DNA of 43,860 nt from an uncultured Treponema sp. (GTDB lineage Bacteria > Spirochaetota > Spirochaetia > Treponematales > Treponemataceae), in NCBI GenBank assembly GCA_946540605.1, contig CAMNIU010000150.1, positions 1 to 43,860 on the forward strand. Reading direction: 5' to 3'. This document shows, piece by piece, positions 8,863 through 16,804 of this stretch (its first letter is position 1; each line of letters begins with the position of its first letter). The position numbers were made by a program, and so were the translations under genes. A model generated the notes under the pieces. It was given only the letters and a program-made list of their open reading frames with translations, did not search any database and was not told the DNA's origin.

Positions 8863-10092
8863 TCAGCGTGTGGTTTCTTCAGGTTCAACCAGCATCACAC
8901 CTAATGCGTTTTTTATAAATTCACTGTTTTCGGCAAGACGTTTTGCTTCTGATAAAGATTTTGGAAGCGCCTTAAGTGTTGTCAGCTTTGTTATGCTTTC
9001 ATCAAAAAGATTTTCTTCAACTGCAGCAGGTGGTTCAATTTTATTTTTGATTCCTTCGATTGCTGCATTAATCAAAAGTGTAAGTGCAATATAAGGATTA
9101 CAAAGTGGATCAGGAGAACGAAGCTCAAGTCTCTGTGTTCCTTTGCTGGAAGGCAGACGAATAAGAGTAGAACGGTTTTCTTTTCCCCATGAAATATATT
9201 CCGGAGCCTTACTTGAACCTAAACGATTATATGAATTATCTGAAGGGTTCAGAAAGTAAGTCATTTCATCTATGTGTTTTAGAATTCCGCCAAGAATATA
9301 TGGAAGTAAATCTTGTGAATAATCTGTATTTACGCCAAGTGCTTTGCGATAAGAAATGTTTATATGCATTCCGTTTCCAGCTTCACTTGCAATTGGTTTT
9401 GGAGAAAAGTCTGCATACAAGCCATTACTTGAAGCTTTTGTGTTTACAATCCATTTGAAGGTTGCAACATTGTCGGCGGCTGTAAGTGCATCTGAATAAT
9501 GGAAATCAATTTCATTCTGGCCAGGGCCTTCTTCGTGATGACTAGCTTCTGGACTGATGCCCATCTGTTCGAGGGTAAAGCAGATTTCTCGGCGGATATT
9601 TTCTCCGTGATCTTCTGGGGCAATATCCATGTAGCCTGCTTTATCAAAGGTTTCGGTGGTTGGTTCTCCTTTTTCATCTAACTTAAAGAGATAGAATTCA
9701 ACTTCAGTTCCAACCATCATTTCAATGCCACATTCATCTTTAAGCTTGCGGCAGGCATTCTGCAAAATTGTGCGGCTGTCTTTTAGATATGAAGTTCCAT
9801 CTGGTGTAAGGATATTACAGAACATTCGTACAACTTTTCCTGTTGCAGGACGCCATGGAATGATTGCGAGGGTAGAAGGATCTGGTAAGAGGTATAACTC
9901 AGATTTTTGTGGACCTTCAAAACCTTCAATGGCAGAAGCATCAAATGGAATTCCGTGTTCGAAGGCGCGTTCCAATTCGCTTGGCATTATTGAAATATTT
10001 TTTTGTTTTCCTTTTAAATCGAAAAATGCAAGACGAATGAATTTTACGTCCTCTTCCTGAATAAAATCTAATACTTCTTCTTTTGTGTACAT
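8863..10092 (-). CDS. glnA: Glutamine synthetase type I
   Basis: The enzyme makes glutamine from glutamate, ammonia and ATP. The 409-residue protein is shorter than the usual 440-470. The catalytic blocks are present: EVEFYLFKLDEKG, HHEEGPGQNEIDF (metal ligands), GNGMHINISY, the GSSKAPEYISWGKENRS region and RLELRSPDP. The segment where enteric GSI carries the adenylylated Tyr reads LTTLKALPKSLSEA, without a Tyr, so covalent control by adenylylation is unlikely. AGAGG precedes the ATG. It lies 26 bases after pyrG and just before the ANTAR regulator, as the fourth gene of the asnB operon. Confidence 0.95.
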   Translation of the reverse strand: MYTKEEVLDFIQEEDVKFIRLAFFDLKGKQKNISIMPSELERAFEHGIPFDASAIEGFEGPQKSELYLLPDPSTLAIIPWRPATGKVVRMFCNILTPDGTSYLKDSRTILQNACRKLKDECGIEMMVGTEVEFYLFKLDEKGEPTTETFDKAGYMDIAPEDHGENIRREICFTLEQMGISPEASHHEEGPGQNEIDFHYSDALTAADNVATFKWIVNTKASSNGLYADFSPKPIASEAGNGMHINISYRKALGVNTDYSQDLLPYILGGILKHIDEMTYFLNPSDNSYNRLGSSKAPEYISWGKENRSTLIRLPSSKGTQRLELRSPDPLCNPYIALTLLINAAIEGIKNKIEPPAAVEENLFDESITKLTTLKALPKSLSEAKRLAENSEFIKNALGVMLVEPEETTR

Positions 10093-10118
10093 AATTACCT
10101 CTTTAATTTTACTATATA

Positions 10119-11714
10119 TTACTTTTCACAGGCACGCAAGAATTCTACAAAGAGTGGACCTGCATTGTTTGGACGGCTCTTGAATTCCGGATGGAACTGA
10201 ACTCCGACATGGAATTGACCTGCAATTTCTACTGCTTCAACAAGGGTGTCGTCTGGTGAAGTTCCGCTGATTGTAAGGCCAGCTTCCCGCATCTTTGCAC
10301 GGTAGTCATTATTGAACTCATAGCGGTGGCGATGACGTTCATTAATGAGATTTGCTCCATAAGCTTTTTCCAGTGTAGTTCCTGAAGCTACTTTGCAAGG
10401 GTAAGAACCAAGGCGCATTGTACCGCCTTTGATAACACCTTCCTGATTTTTCATAAGGTCAATTACTGGATGTTCGCAAAGTTCATCAAACTCACGGCTG
10501 TTTGCATCGGTATAGCCAAGAACGCTTCTTGCAAATTCAATTACTGCAATCTGCATTCCAAGACAGATACCAAAATATGGAAGTTTATGAGTACGCGCAT
10601 AACGGCATGAACAAACCATTCCTTCAACTCCACGGTGTCCAAAACCTCCCGGTAAAATAATTCCTGCACAATCTTTGAAAATCTCTGGGGCAGATGCATC
10701 TGTTACGCTGTCAGAATCTACCCACTTGATTTTTACATTTTTTCCAACTACAAAACTTGCATGGTTGAGTGATTCTACAATGCTCAGATATGAGTCATGC
10801 AATTTTACATATTTTCCAACAAGAGCAATTTGAATTTCTCCTTTGCGGGCATGAATGGTTTCTACCATTTTTGACCAGGCAGCAAGTTCCGGATAATCTT
10901 TTCTTGTGTTTTCAATTCCAAGGTCGCGGCAAACAACATCATCCATATTCTGAGCGTGAAGCATGAGAGGAACTTCATAAAGACTCTTACAGGTAGTGTT
11001 GTTTATAACACAGTCTTCCCCAACGTTACAGAAAAGACTTATTTTTTTACGGATATCAAGGGGGATTTCTTCATCGCAGCGGGCAACGATAATATCCGGA
11101 TGAATACCAACTGCCATGAGTTCCTTTACAGAGTGCTGTGTTGGTTTAGATTTAAACTCATCTGAACCACTAATATATGGAACCAGACATACATGAATAA
11201 AAAGACAGTTGCGGCGGCCAACCTCGATTGCAAGCTGACGGATTGCTTCTAGGAAAGGCTGACTTTCGATATCACCGATTGTACCGCCAACTTCAACTAT
11301 GCTTACATCTGCTTGAGAAACTTCGGCATTTTTTAAAATAAAATCTTTTATTTCATTTGTTACATGAGGAATAATTTGAACAGTCTGTCCAAGATATTCT
11401 CCCTGGCGTTCTTTATTCAAAACATTCCAGTAGACTCTGCCACTAGTCATGTTAGAATATTTTGTAAGATTCTCATCTATAAATCGTTCGTAGTGTCCAA
11501 GGTCGAGGTCTGTTTCTGCTCCATCATCTGTAACAAAAACTTCTCCGTGCTGGAATGGGCTCATTGTACCCGGATCTACGTTCATATATGGGTCAAGTTT
11601 TTGTGATGCAACTTTGAGACCTCTGCATTTTAAAAGGCGTCCAAGTGAGGCTGCCGTAATTCCTTTCCCAAGGCCTGAAACAACTCCTCCTGTTACAAAA
11701 ATAAATTTACTCAT
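10119..11714 (-). CDS. pyrG: CTP synthase (glutamine-hydrolysing)
   Basis: The enzyme converts UTP to CTP with ATP and the amide of glutamine. The 531-residue protein starts with the conserved MSKFIFVTGGVVSGLGKG and has an amidoligase domain (about 1-265). A class I glutamine amidotransferase domain follows, with the nucleophile in FGICLGMQ (Cys at about 382) and HPEF near the C-terminus. GAAGGAG precedes the ATG. It is the third gene of the asnB operon. Confidence 0.97.
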   Translation of the reverse strand: MSKFIFVTGGVVSGLGKGITAASLGRLLKCRGLKVASQKLDPYMNVDPGTMSPFQHGEVFVTDDGAETDLDLGHYERFIDENLTKYSNMTSGRVYWNVLNKERQGEYLGQTVQIIPHVTNEIKDFILKNAEVSQADVSIVEVGGTIGDIESQPFLEAIRQLAIEVGRRNCLFIHVCLVPYISGSDEFKSKPTQHSVKELMAVGIHPDIIVARCDEEIPLDIRKKISLFCNVGEDCVINNTTCKSLYEVPLMLHAQNMDDVVCRDLGIENTRKDYPELAAWSKMVETIHARKGEIQIALVGKYVKLHDSYLSIVESLNHASFVVGKNVKIKWVDSDSVTDASAPEIFKDCAGIILPGGFGHRGVEGMVCSCRYARTHKLPYFGICLGMQIAVIEFARSVLGYTDANSREFDELCEHPVIDLMKNQEGVIKGGTMRLGSYPCKVASGTTLEKAYGANLINERHRHRYEFNNDYRAKMREAGLTISGTSPDDTLVEAVEIAGQFHVGVQFHPEFKSRPNNAGPLFVEFLRACEK

Positions 11715-11764
11715 ATTTATTTACTCCTTCTAGGTTTGCTATAGAACACTGCCTGCCAGCGGGC

Positions 11765-13411
11765 TTACATATGATTAATGTCTACTATTGTTGTATTATT
11801 TAATGTGTATGGACTGGCAAGACAGTCCGCAAGTGCGTTAGCTGTATCTAATGCTGTGAGACAATCGATGTCGCGTTCTACGGCAAGACGTCGGAGCTTT
11901 ACACTTTCAGCTACCGGGTCGCGCCCTTTTGCTGAAGTAGATACTACGTAAACAATCTTTCCACTTTCGAGAAGTGTCATTACGTTGTCGTTATAATTTT
12001 CGTGAACCTTAGCAACGTGAGTAACGCTCATGCCGCTGCGTTCAATTGTTGACGCGTTTCCACTTGTCGCGTATAGGGTAAAGCCGAGATCGTAAAATTT
12101 TTGTGCAAGAGCAGGGAGTTCAGGTAAGTCAGACTCACGGACTGAAAATAAAACTCCACCTTCTTTTATCATCTTCCAGCCGGCTGCTACCATGCCTTTG
12201 AATAAGGCTTCTTCGCGAGTTGGGGCAATGCCAAGCACTTCACCAGTTGATTTCATTTCTGGACCAAGATGTGTATCTACGTCCATCAGCTTTTCAAAAC
12301 TGAATACAGGAACCTTGACTGCACAGTAATCTGGTTTACGGTAGAGGCCTGTGCCATAACCGAGTTCACGGACTTTTTCTCCGAGCATTGCGCGGGTTGC
12401 AAGATCAATCATTGGTACACCAGAAACTTTACTGAGGTAAGGAACTGTACGACTAGAGCGAGGATTTGCTTCGATGATATAAAGGTCGTTGTCATAAATC
12501 AGATACTGAATGTTTACGAGGCCTTTTGTTCCAAGTGCAAGTGCGAGATCTGTTGACTGGCGTATAATTTTTTCTTCAATTTCGGATGTAAACTGGCCTG
12601 GGTAAACTGCAATTGAGTCACCTGAGTGAATACCGGTACGCTCAACGTGCTCCATAATACCAGGAATTAAAACATTTTCGCCGTCACAGATACAATCTAC
12701 TTCGAGCTCAGTTCCTTCCATATATTTATCAATAAGAACAGGATTTTCGATTCCCTGGCGCAAAATGATTTTCATGTATTCTTTTACATCTGCATTGTTT
12801 CGGGCAATTATCATGTTCTGACCGCCTAACACGTAGCTTGGACGCATGAGAACAGGGTAGGTAATTTTTGCTGCAGCTTCGAGGGCTTCTACTTCTGTGA
12901 ATACAGTGAGTCCACGAGGGCGCTTAATGTTGAGTCTGTCACAAAGTTCTTCGAAGCGTTCGCGGTCTTCTGCTAGGTCAATTGCATCTGCAGAAGTTCC
13001 GAGGATACGAACTCCCTGACTATCCAGATATTTTGCAAGTTTAATTGCAGTGCCACCACCAAAGGCAACTACTACACCAAGAGGTCTCTCAACCTTGATT
13101 ACATTCATAACGTCTGGTGGTGTAAGTGGTTCAAAATAAAGACGGTCTGCAGTATCGAAGTCGGTACTTACAGTTTCCGGGTTATTATTGATGATTGCAA
13201 CTTCGTAACCCAGTTTTTTAAGAGCACGTACACACTGAACACTGGCGTAGTCGAATTCAATTCCCTGACCAATTCGGATAGGGCCTGAACCGAGAACTAA
13301 GATTGTTCCTTTTGATTTTGCAGTAGCATTAGTATGCATTATGTCGGTCGCTGATGCGACCTCACCGAGTTTGCTTCGCAAACTCGCAGTTTGTTCAGTA
13401 TGCAGCATCAT
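11765..13411 (-). CDS. carB: Carbamoyl-phosphate synthase large chain, C-terminal half (carB2)
   Basis: This is only the second half of CarB, about 548 residues. It contains the carbamate-phosphorylating ATP-grasp domain, beginning at GTILVLGSGPIRIGQGIEFD, and the C-terminal MGS-like allosteric domain. The first half lies at 32364 on the other strand. The split falls at the linker between the two homologous halves, as known in some archaea and Aquifex, so both genes may make a working enzyme. The chosen start (ATG 13411, or 13408) has GGGAG upstream and overlaps the end of asnB, suggesting coupling. The first 25 or so residues are encoded by a palindromic repeat; an ATG at about 13342, just before the catalytic part, is another possible start. 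Confidence 0.93.
   Translation of the reverse strand: MMLHTEQTASLRSKLGEVASATDIMHTNATAKSKGTILVLGSGPIRIGQGIEFDYASVQCVRALKKLGYEVAIINNNPETVSTDFDTADRLYFEPLTPPDVMNVIKVERPLGVVVAFGGGTAIKLAKYLDSQGVRILGTSADAIDLAEDRERFEELCDRLNIKRPRGLTVFTEVEALEAAAKITYPVLMRPSYVLGGQNMIIARNNADVKEYMKIILRQGIENPVLIDKYMEGTELEVDCICDGENVLIPGIMEHVERTGIHSGDSIAVYPGQFTSEIEEKIIRQSTDLALALGTKGLVNIQYLIYDNDLYIIEANPRSSRTVPYLSKVSGVPMIDLATRAMLGEKVRELGYGTGLYRKPDYCAVKVPVFSFEKLMDVDTHLGPEMKSTGEVLGIAPTREEALFKGMVAAGWKMIKEGGVLFSVRESDLPELPALAQKFYDLGFTLYATSGNASTIERSGMSVTHVAKVHENYNDNVMTLLESGKIVYVVSTSAKGRDPVAESVKLRRLAVERDIDCLTALDTANALADCLASPYTLNNTTIVDINHM
13341..13389. repeat. Double palindrome in frame at the start of the carB C-terminal half
   Basis: Two adjacent perfect hairpins, GAGTTTGC-GAA-GCAAACTC and GGTCGC-ATCA-GCGACC, are separated by four bases and translated as part of the N-terminal extension (SLRSKLGEVASATD). 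The architecture suggests an inserted repeat rather than enzyme sequence. Confidence 0.6.
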
Positions 13412-15221
13412 GAACTCCCGAGATTGCTCTACCACTAGGCTCATCCATGTTTTTCCATGCTGCATCCCATTCTAGGGCTTTTGCAGTTGAACAGGCAACT
13501 CCGGCTTCGTGTGGAACACATCGAGCTGCACAGTCGCTTGGGAAGAGGCGGCTGTAGATTTCGCGGTAGTAGTATTCCTCTTTTGTTTTTGGCGGATTTA
13601 CCGGGAATCGGTTTTCGCGACGGGCAAACTCTGCATCGCTTACTTTTTCTTCTGTCATCTTTTTAAGGGTATCAATCCAGTTGTAGCCTACGCCGTCTGA
13701 AAACTGTTCTTTCTGGCGCCATGCGATGCTTTCTGGAAGAAGGTCTTCAAAGGCTTTTCGAAGAATCCATTTTTCCATTCGCTGTTTGCCGTCTGGTAAT
13801 TTGATGTTCATTTTGTCACTTGGGTTCAGCCCCATTGCGATGTCGATAAAATCTTTATCAAGGAAAGGAACTCGACCTTCAACACCCCATGCCATAAGGG
13901 ATTTGTTTGCACGGAGACAGTCGTAAAGATGAAGTTTGCTCATTTTACGTACAAGTTCTTCATGGAACTCCTGTGCATTTGGAGCCTTGTGGAAGTAGAG
14001 GTAGCCACCAAAGAGCTCATCACTTCCTTCGCCCGAAAGAACCATTTTAATTCCCATAGATTTGATTACACGCGCAAGGAGGTACATTGGGGTAGAGGCA
14101 CGAACTGTTGTGATGTCGTAAGTTTCGATGTGGTAAATTACATCTGGGAGAGCATCAAGGGCTTCCTGAATCGTAAAGTGAACTTCATGATGTACTGTTC
14201 CGATATAATCTGCAGCTTTCTGTGCTGCAATGAGGTCTGGAGAACCTTCGAGTCCAACTGCAAAAGAGTGGAGCTGTGGCCACCAGGCAGCTTCCTTACT
14301 GTCTGTTTCTATTCGTTTTTTACTATATTTTTGTGTGATAGCCGCGATGATTGATGAGTCGAGACCGCCGGAAAGAAGTACACCGTATGGAACATCTGAC
14401 ATCAACTGGGCTTTTACTGCAGTTTCGAGTCCGTTGCGAACTTTTTCGATTACGCTTGGGTTGATTACTTCGCCCTTGTCATCGGTAGCTTTAGGGGCGT
14501 TCTTAACTGCATCAAAAGATTCCCAGTCGCGCTTGTACCAGCGGATTGGTTTTAAATAAACACCGTCACCCCGAACTTGTTTCGGGGTCTCATCTTTAGA
14601 TGCTGAAACAAGTTCAGCATGACTTTGTTTTCCTGAGTACAAGTAACTTCCGTTTGGGAATTCTTCGATTGTCTGGCAGTCACCTTCGAGTGCTTTTAGT
14701 TCGCTTGCAACATAATAGCGGCCTGCTTTATCCCAGCCCTGATACAAAGGAATAACACCGATTTCGTCGCGTGCAATCAGATATGTGTCGTGTTCGCTGT
14801 CATAAAGTGCGAATGCAAAGATTCCCGAAAGCTCTTCAATCATCTTTTTGAAATCACCAGATTCGCGGTATTTTTTATAAAGCGGAATAATAACTTCGCA
14901 GTCACTTCCAGTTCTGAACTTATATGAACCATCAAACTTTGCTCGGATTTCCTTGTGATTGTAGATTTCACCGTTTGCAGCAAGAATGATTTTTTCATCA
15001 TCGCTTACCAAAGGCTGCTTTCCTGAAAGAGGGTCTACGATTGAAAGACGTTCATGGCTAAGGATTGCATTATTACCAGTATATACGCCGCTCCAGTCCG
15101 GCCCACGGTGTCTGATTTTTTTACTCATTTCAAGAACCTGCGCTCGAAGTTCTTCTTTTAAGCCCTCTGCGATAGGTGCGCTACCTGAGTTTAAATCAAA
15201 GCATCCTACAAAACCACACAT
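13395..15221 (-). CDS. asnB: Asparagine synthetase (glutamine-hydrolysing)
   Basis: The enzyme makes asparagine from aspartate, ATP and glutamine. The 608-residue protein begins MCGFVGCF, giving the catalytic Cys2 of a class II amidotransferase, followed by the HRGPDWSG block. The synthetase domain has the PP-loop SGGLDSS near residue 285. It is about 50 residues longer than E. coli AsnB. Some of this is an in-frame palindromic insertion of about 20 residues (HAELVSAS ... KQVRGDG, about residues 199-219) between the two domains. The start codon has only a weak ribosome site; a good GGAGG lies 165 bases upstream, before two inserted hairpin elements. It is the first gene of the operon behind a hexaloop-terminator leader. 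Confidence 0.95.
   Translation of the reverse strand: MCGFVGCFDLNSGSAPIAEGLKEELRAQVLEMSKKIRHRGPDWSGVYTGNNAILSHERLSIVDPLSGKQPLVSDDEKIILAANGEIYNHKEIRAKFDGSYKFRTGSDCEVIIPLYKKYRESGDFKKMIEELSGIFAFALYDSEHDTYLIARDEIGVIPLYQGWDKAGRYYVASELKALEGDCQTIEEFPNGSYLYSGKQSHAELVSASKDETPKQVRGDGVYLKPIRWYKRDWESFDAVKNAPKATDDKGEVINPSVIEKVRNGLETAVKAQLMSDVPYGVLLSGGLDSSIIAAITQKYSKKRIETDSKEAAWWPQLHSFAVGLEGSPDLIAAQKAADYIGTVHHEVHFTIQEALDALPDVIYHIETYDITTVRASTPMYLLARVIKSMGIKMVLSGEGSDELFGGYLYFHKAPNAQEFHEELVRKMSKLHLYDCLRANKSLMAWGVEGRVPFLDKDFIDIAMGLNPSDKMNIKLPDGKQRMEKWILRKAFEDLLPESIAWRQKEQFSDGVGYNWIDTLKKMTEEKVSDAEFARRENRFPVNPPKTKEEYYYREIYSRLFPSDCAARCVPHEAGVACSTAKALEWDAAWKNMDEPSGRAISGVHDAAY
14564..14623. repeat. In-frame HAELVSAS palindromic repeat in asnB
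   Basis: The element has two palindromes, CCCCGAACTTGTTTCGGGG and TGCTGAAACAAGTTCAGCA, bounded by GTCA/TGAC ends. It is read in frame. Related copies are at 18109-18153, 31979-32010 and 37958-38018. Confidence 0.85.
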
Positions 15222-15230
15222 ACTCTTATC

Positions 15231-15285
15231 GAAGAAACCGTTAAAAAATTGCTGAACCGCTGTGAAGCAATTTTAGGTTTCAACC
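15231..15285. repeat. Bulged hairpin repeat, copy A (asnB leader)
   Basis: Nested stems GAAACC/GGTTTC (outer) and AAAATTGC/GCAATTTT (inner) are joined by a constant CGTTA bulge on one side. See also copies B (15308), D (42568) and C (42735). Confidence 0.7.
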
Positions 15286-15307
15286 CGAAAATGTTCATGC
15301 GGTCTAT

Positions 15308-15362
15308 CGAAGATTCGTTAAAAAAAGTTGCGAATACGTGGAGCAACTTTTTAGAATCTTCC
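15308..15362. repeat. Bulged hairpin repeat, copy B (asnB leader)
   Basis: The outer stem is GAAGATTC/GAATCTTC, the inner stem AAAGTTGC/GCAACTTT, and the bulge is the same CGTTA. Its loop GAATACGTGGA is identical to copy C at 42735, while both stems differ by compensating changes. In the asnB transcript it would form a U-rich, terminator-like hairpin. Confidence 0.75.
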
Positions 15363-15401
15363 AAATTGATTTTGGACGGTCCTTTTCCTCCTTTTCACAA
15401 A

Positions 15402-15469
15402 TAAAAAAAAGAGGTCGTAGACAGAACCCCTGTTGTTTTCAAGGATTTTATCTACGACCTCTTTGTCGT
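15402..15469 (-). promoter_or_regulatory. asnB leader: ANTAR-type hexaloop hairpin overlapping a terminator
   Basis: On the minus strand ACGAC[AAAGAG]GTCGT (15469-15454) forms a five-base-pair hairpin with a six-base loop having A1 and G4. The loop and 3' arm are also the 5' arm of a terminator: AAAGAGGTCGTAGA pairs with TCTACGACCTCTTT, followed by a T run at about 15403. The two structures exclude each other. The hairpin begins a few bases after the predicted start of transcription. It would control asnB, carB2, pyrG, glnA and the ANTAR gene itself. Confidence 0.85.
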
Positions 15470-15476
15470 TTCTACT

Positions 15477-15505
15477 ATATTATCGTTTTAAACGTTGATT
15501 TGCAA
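15477..15505 (-). promoter_or_regulatory. Promoter of the asnB operon
   Basis: On the minus strand TTGCAA (15500-15505) and TAATAT (15477-15482) are 17 bases apart. They lie just upstream of the hexaloop hairpin. Confidence 0.75.
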
Positions 15506-15526
15506 TAGTTTTTGAATCTTATGTTA

Positions 15527-16549
15527 TTAAATCTTATTTACACCGTCGCATTTTGAAATTGTGCTGATTGAACCATCATCATTGTATTTGAATTCAACAA
15601 CACAAACGCTGCGATGGAAAAGACTTCCGCCTGGGAGTTCATCTGTATGATAGAACAAATAAGAATGACCCTTAAAATCAGCGATACCAGGATGATTTGT
15701 AAAACAAGGACCTTCTTCCATCAAAACTCCGCCGTAAGTCCATGGACCTGTTGGAGATTTAGAGGTTGAGTAGGCAAGATGCTCGTTACGTTTTTCACCT
15801 TCTGCAAATGCTGCATAAACCATATAGTAAAGTCCGTTTCGTTTGTAGAACCATGGACCTTCGCCGTAAGTTGTTCCAGTGTCGTGACTTCCTTTTGCAA
15901 AAGCTTCTTCTGTCATAGGAACTTTCTGGATGCCAAGTTCTTTGTTGTATGAAATCATATCTTGGTTCAAAAGTACATAGCGTAATTCCGGATTTCCAAA
16001 ATAGAGATATGCCTGTCCGTCATCATCAATAAAAACAGTCGGATCAATATCATTCCAGTCGCCTTCATCAATAAGAGGGTGGGTAATATCTTTGAATGGA
16101 CCGGCAGGATTATCTGCGATTCCTACCGCAATTGCCATTCCGCCGTTCTTTTTGTGAACAGGGCAGTAAAGATAAAACTTTCCGTTACGTTCGATACACT
16201 GTGGAGCCCATGCGCGGTCATCTGCCCAATAAATATCATTCAAAGAAAAGATTTTTCCATGATCAGTCCAGTTCACCATGTCTTTTGTAGAAAAGCAGCG
16301 CCAGTCTTTCATTGTATAGAAGTTATTTTCAAGCTGATCTTCGTCGTGTGTTGTGTACAGATAAAGAGTGTCTCCATAAACCATAGGAGCCGGGTCAGCG
16401 GTATAGATGTTTTTGATGATTGGATTTGAGTGAAAAGTTTTTTCTTCCATTTTTGTAATTTCCTTAATTTCAGTTTTTTTGTTGCAGCCAGATATTGTAG
16501 TTGCAGCCAATATTAGCATAAACGCTAATAAAAAAGAATTATTTTTCAT
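15527..16549 (-). CDS. Glycoside hydrolase family 43-type lipoprotein
   Basis: This 340-residue protein has a lipobox (ATTISGC, lipidated Cys22) and a five-bladed propeller typical of GH43 and related families. Likely catalytic residues are the Asp in YTADPAPMVYGD, the Asp in DWNDIDPTVFIDDDG and the Glu in TTYGEGPWFYKRNG. The family removes arabinose or xylose units from plant polysaccharides, which fits a gut or rumen habitat. The exact substrate cannot be read. No ribosome-binding site is visible before the ATG. It is a single gene, not part of a polysaccharide cluster in this window. Confidence 0.85.
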   Translation of the reverse strand: MKNNSFLLAFMLILAATTISGCNKKTEIKEITKMEEKTFHSNPIIKNIYTADPAPMVYGDTLYLYTTHDEDQLENNFYTMKDWRCFSTKDMVNWTDHGKIFSLNDIYWADDRAWAPQCIERNGKFYLYCPVHKKNGGMAIAVGIADNPAGPFKDITHPLIDEGDWNDIDPTVFIDDDGQAYLYFGNPELRYVLLNQDMISYNKELGIQKVPMTEEAFAKGSHDTGTTYGEGPWFYKRNGLYYMVYAAFAEGEKRNEHLAYSTSKSPTGPWTYGGVLMEEGPCFTNHPGIADFKGHSYLFYHTDELPGGSLFHRSVCVVEFKYNDDGSISTISKCDGVNKI

Positions 16550-16609
16550 AATTTATAAATAATATCAAAAATATAATAGAAAAAAATCAGCAAAATAACT
16601 GAAATTTTA

Positions 16610-16637
16610 TTGAAAGTTACAGTATTCATGTTATGCT
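16610..16637 (+). promoter_or_regulatory. Putative promoter of the HTH-FliM-like gene
   Basis: TTGAAA (16610-16615) and TATGCT (16632-16637) are 16 bases apart. They are followed by a leader of about 160 bases. Confidence 0.45.
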
Positions 16638-16649
16638 TAAGTAGAGTTA

Positions 16650-16733
16650 TGTGTAGAAATTTAGGGATTTGGCTGCAAAGGTGACCGTTTTGTAGTAGAA
16701 CTCTACTCAAAATTCTACTCTGTTAAACTACAC
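16650..16733 (+). promoter_or_regulatory. Repeated GTAGA/TCTAC sites and palindromes in the HTH gene leader
   Basis: A perfect palindrome AGTAGA-AC-TCTACT lies at 16694-16707. Further GTAGA or TCTAC sites occur around 16640, 16652 and 16714, and GTGTAG near 16650 pairs with CTACAC near 16728. They may be operators for the encoded HTH protein or a folded RNA leader. Sequence alone does not decide. Confidence 0.4.
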
Positions 16734-16804
16734 GTCGGGTTACAGACTGCGGCTTCCGTGTTACGATTTTGAATGTAAGCGGGAAACTGCTAAGGAGAAT
16801 TATT

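Noticed and set aside
9725..10060. Open frame of 111 residues opposite glnA
   Set aside because: It is an antisense shadow of glnA with no ribosome site, and the glnA frame is strongly conserved.
13412..13465. Longer start for the carB C-terminal half at 13465
   Set aside because: It overlaps asnB by 70 bases without a ribosome site; ATG 13411 has GGGAG upstream.
16638..16804. Cyclic-di-GMP riboswitch before the HTH-FliM-like gene
   Set aside because: The conserved GEMM core bases are absent; the leader is only generally structured.
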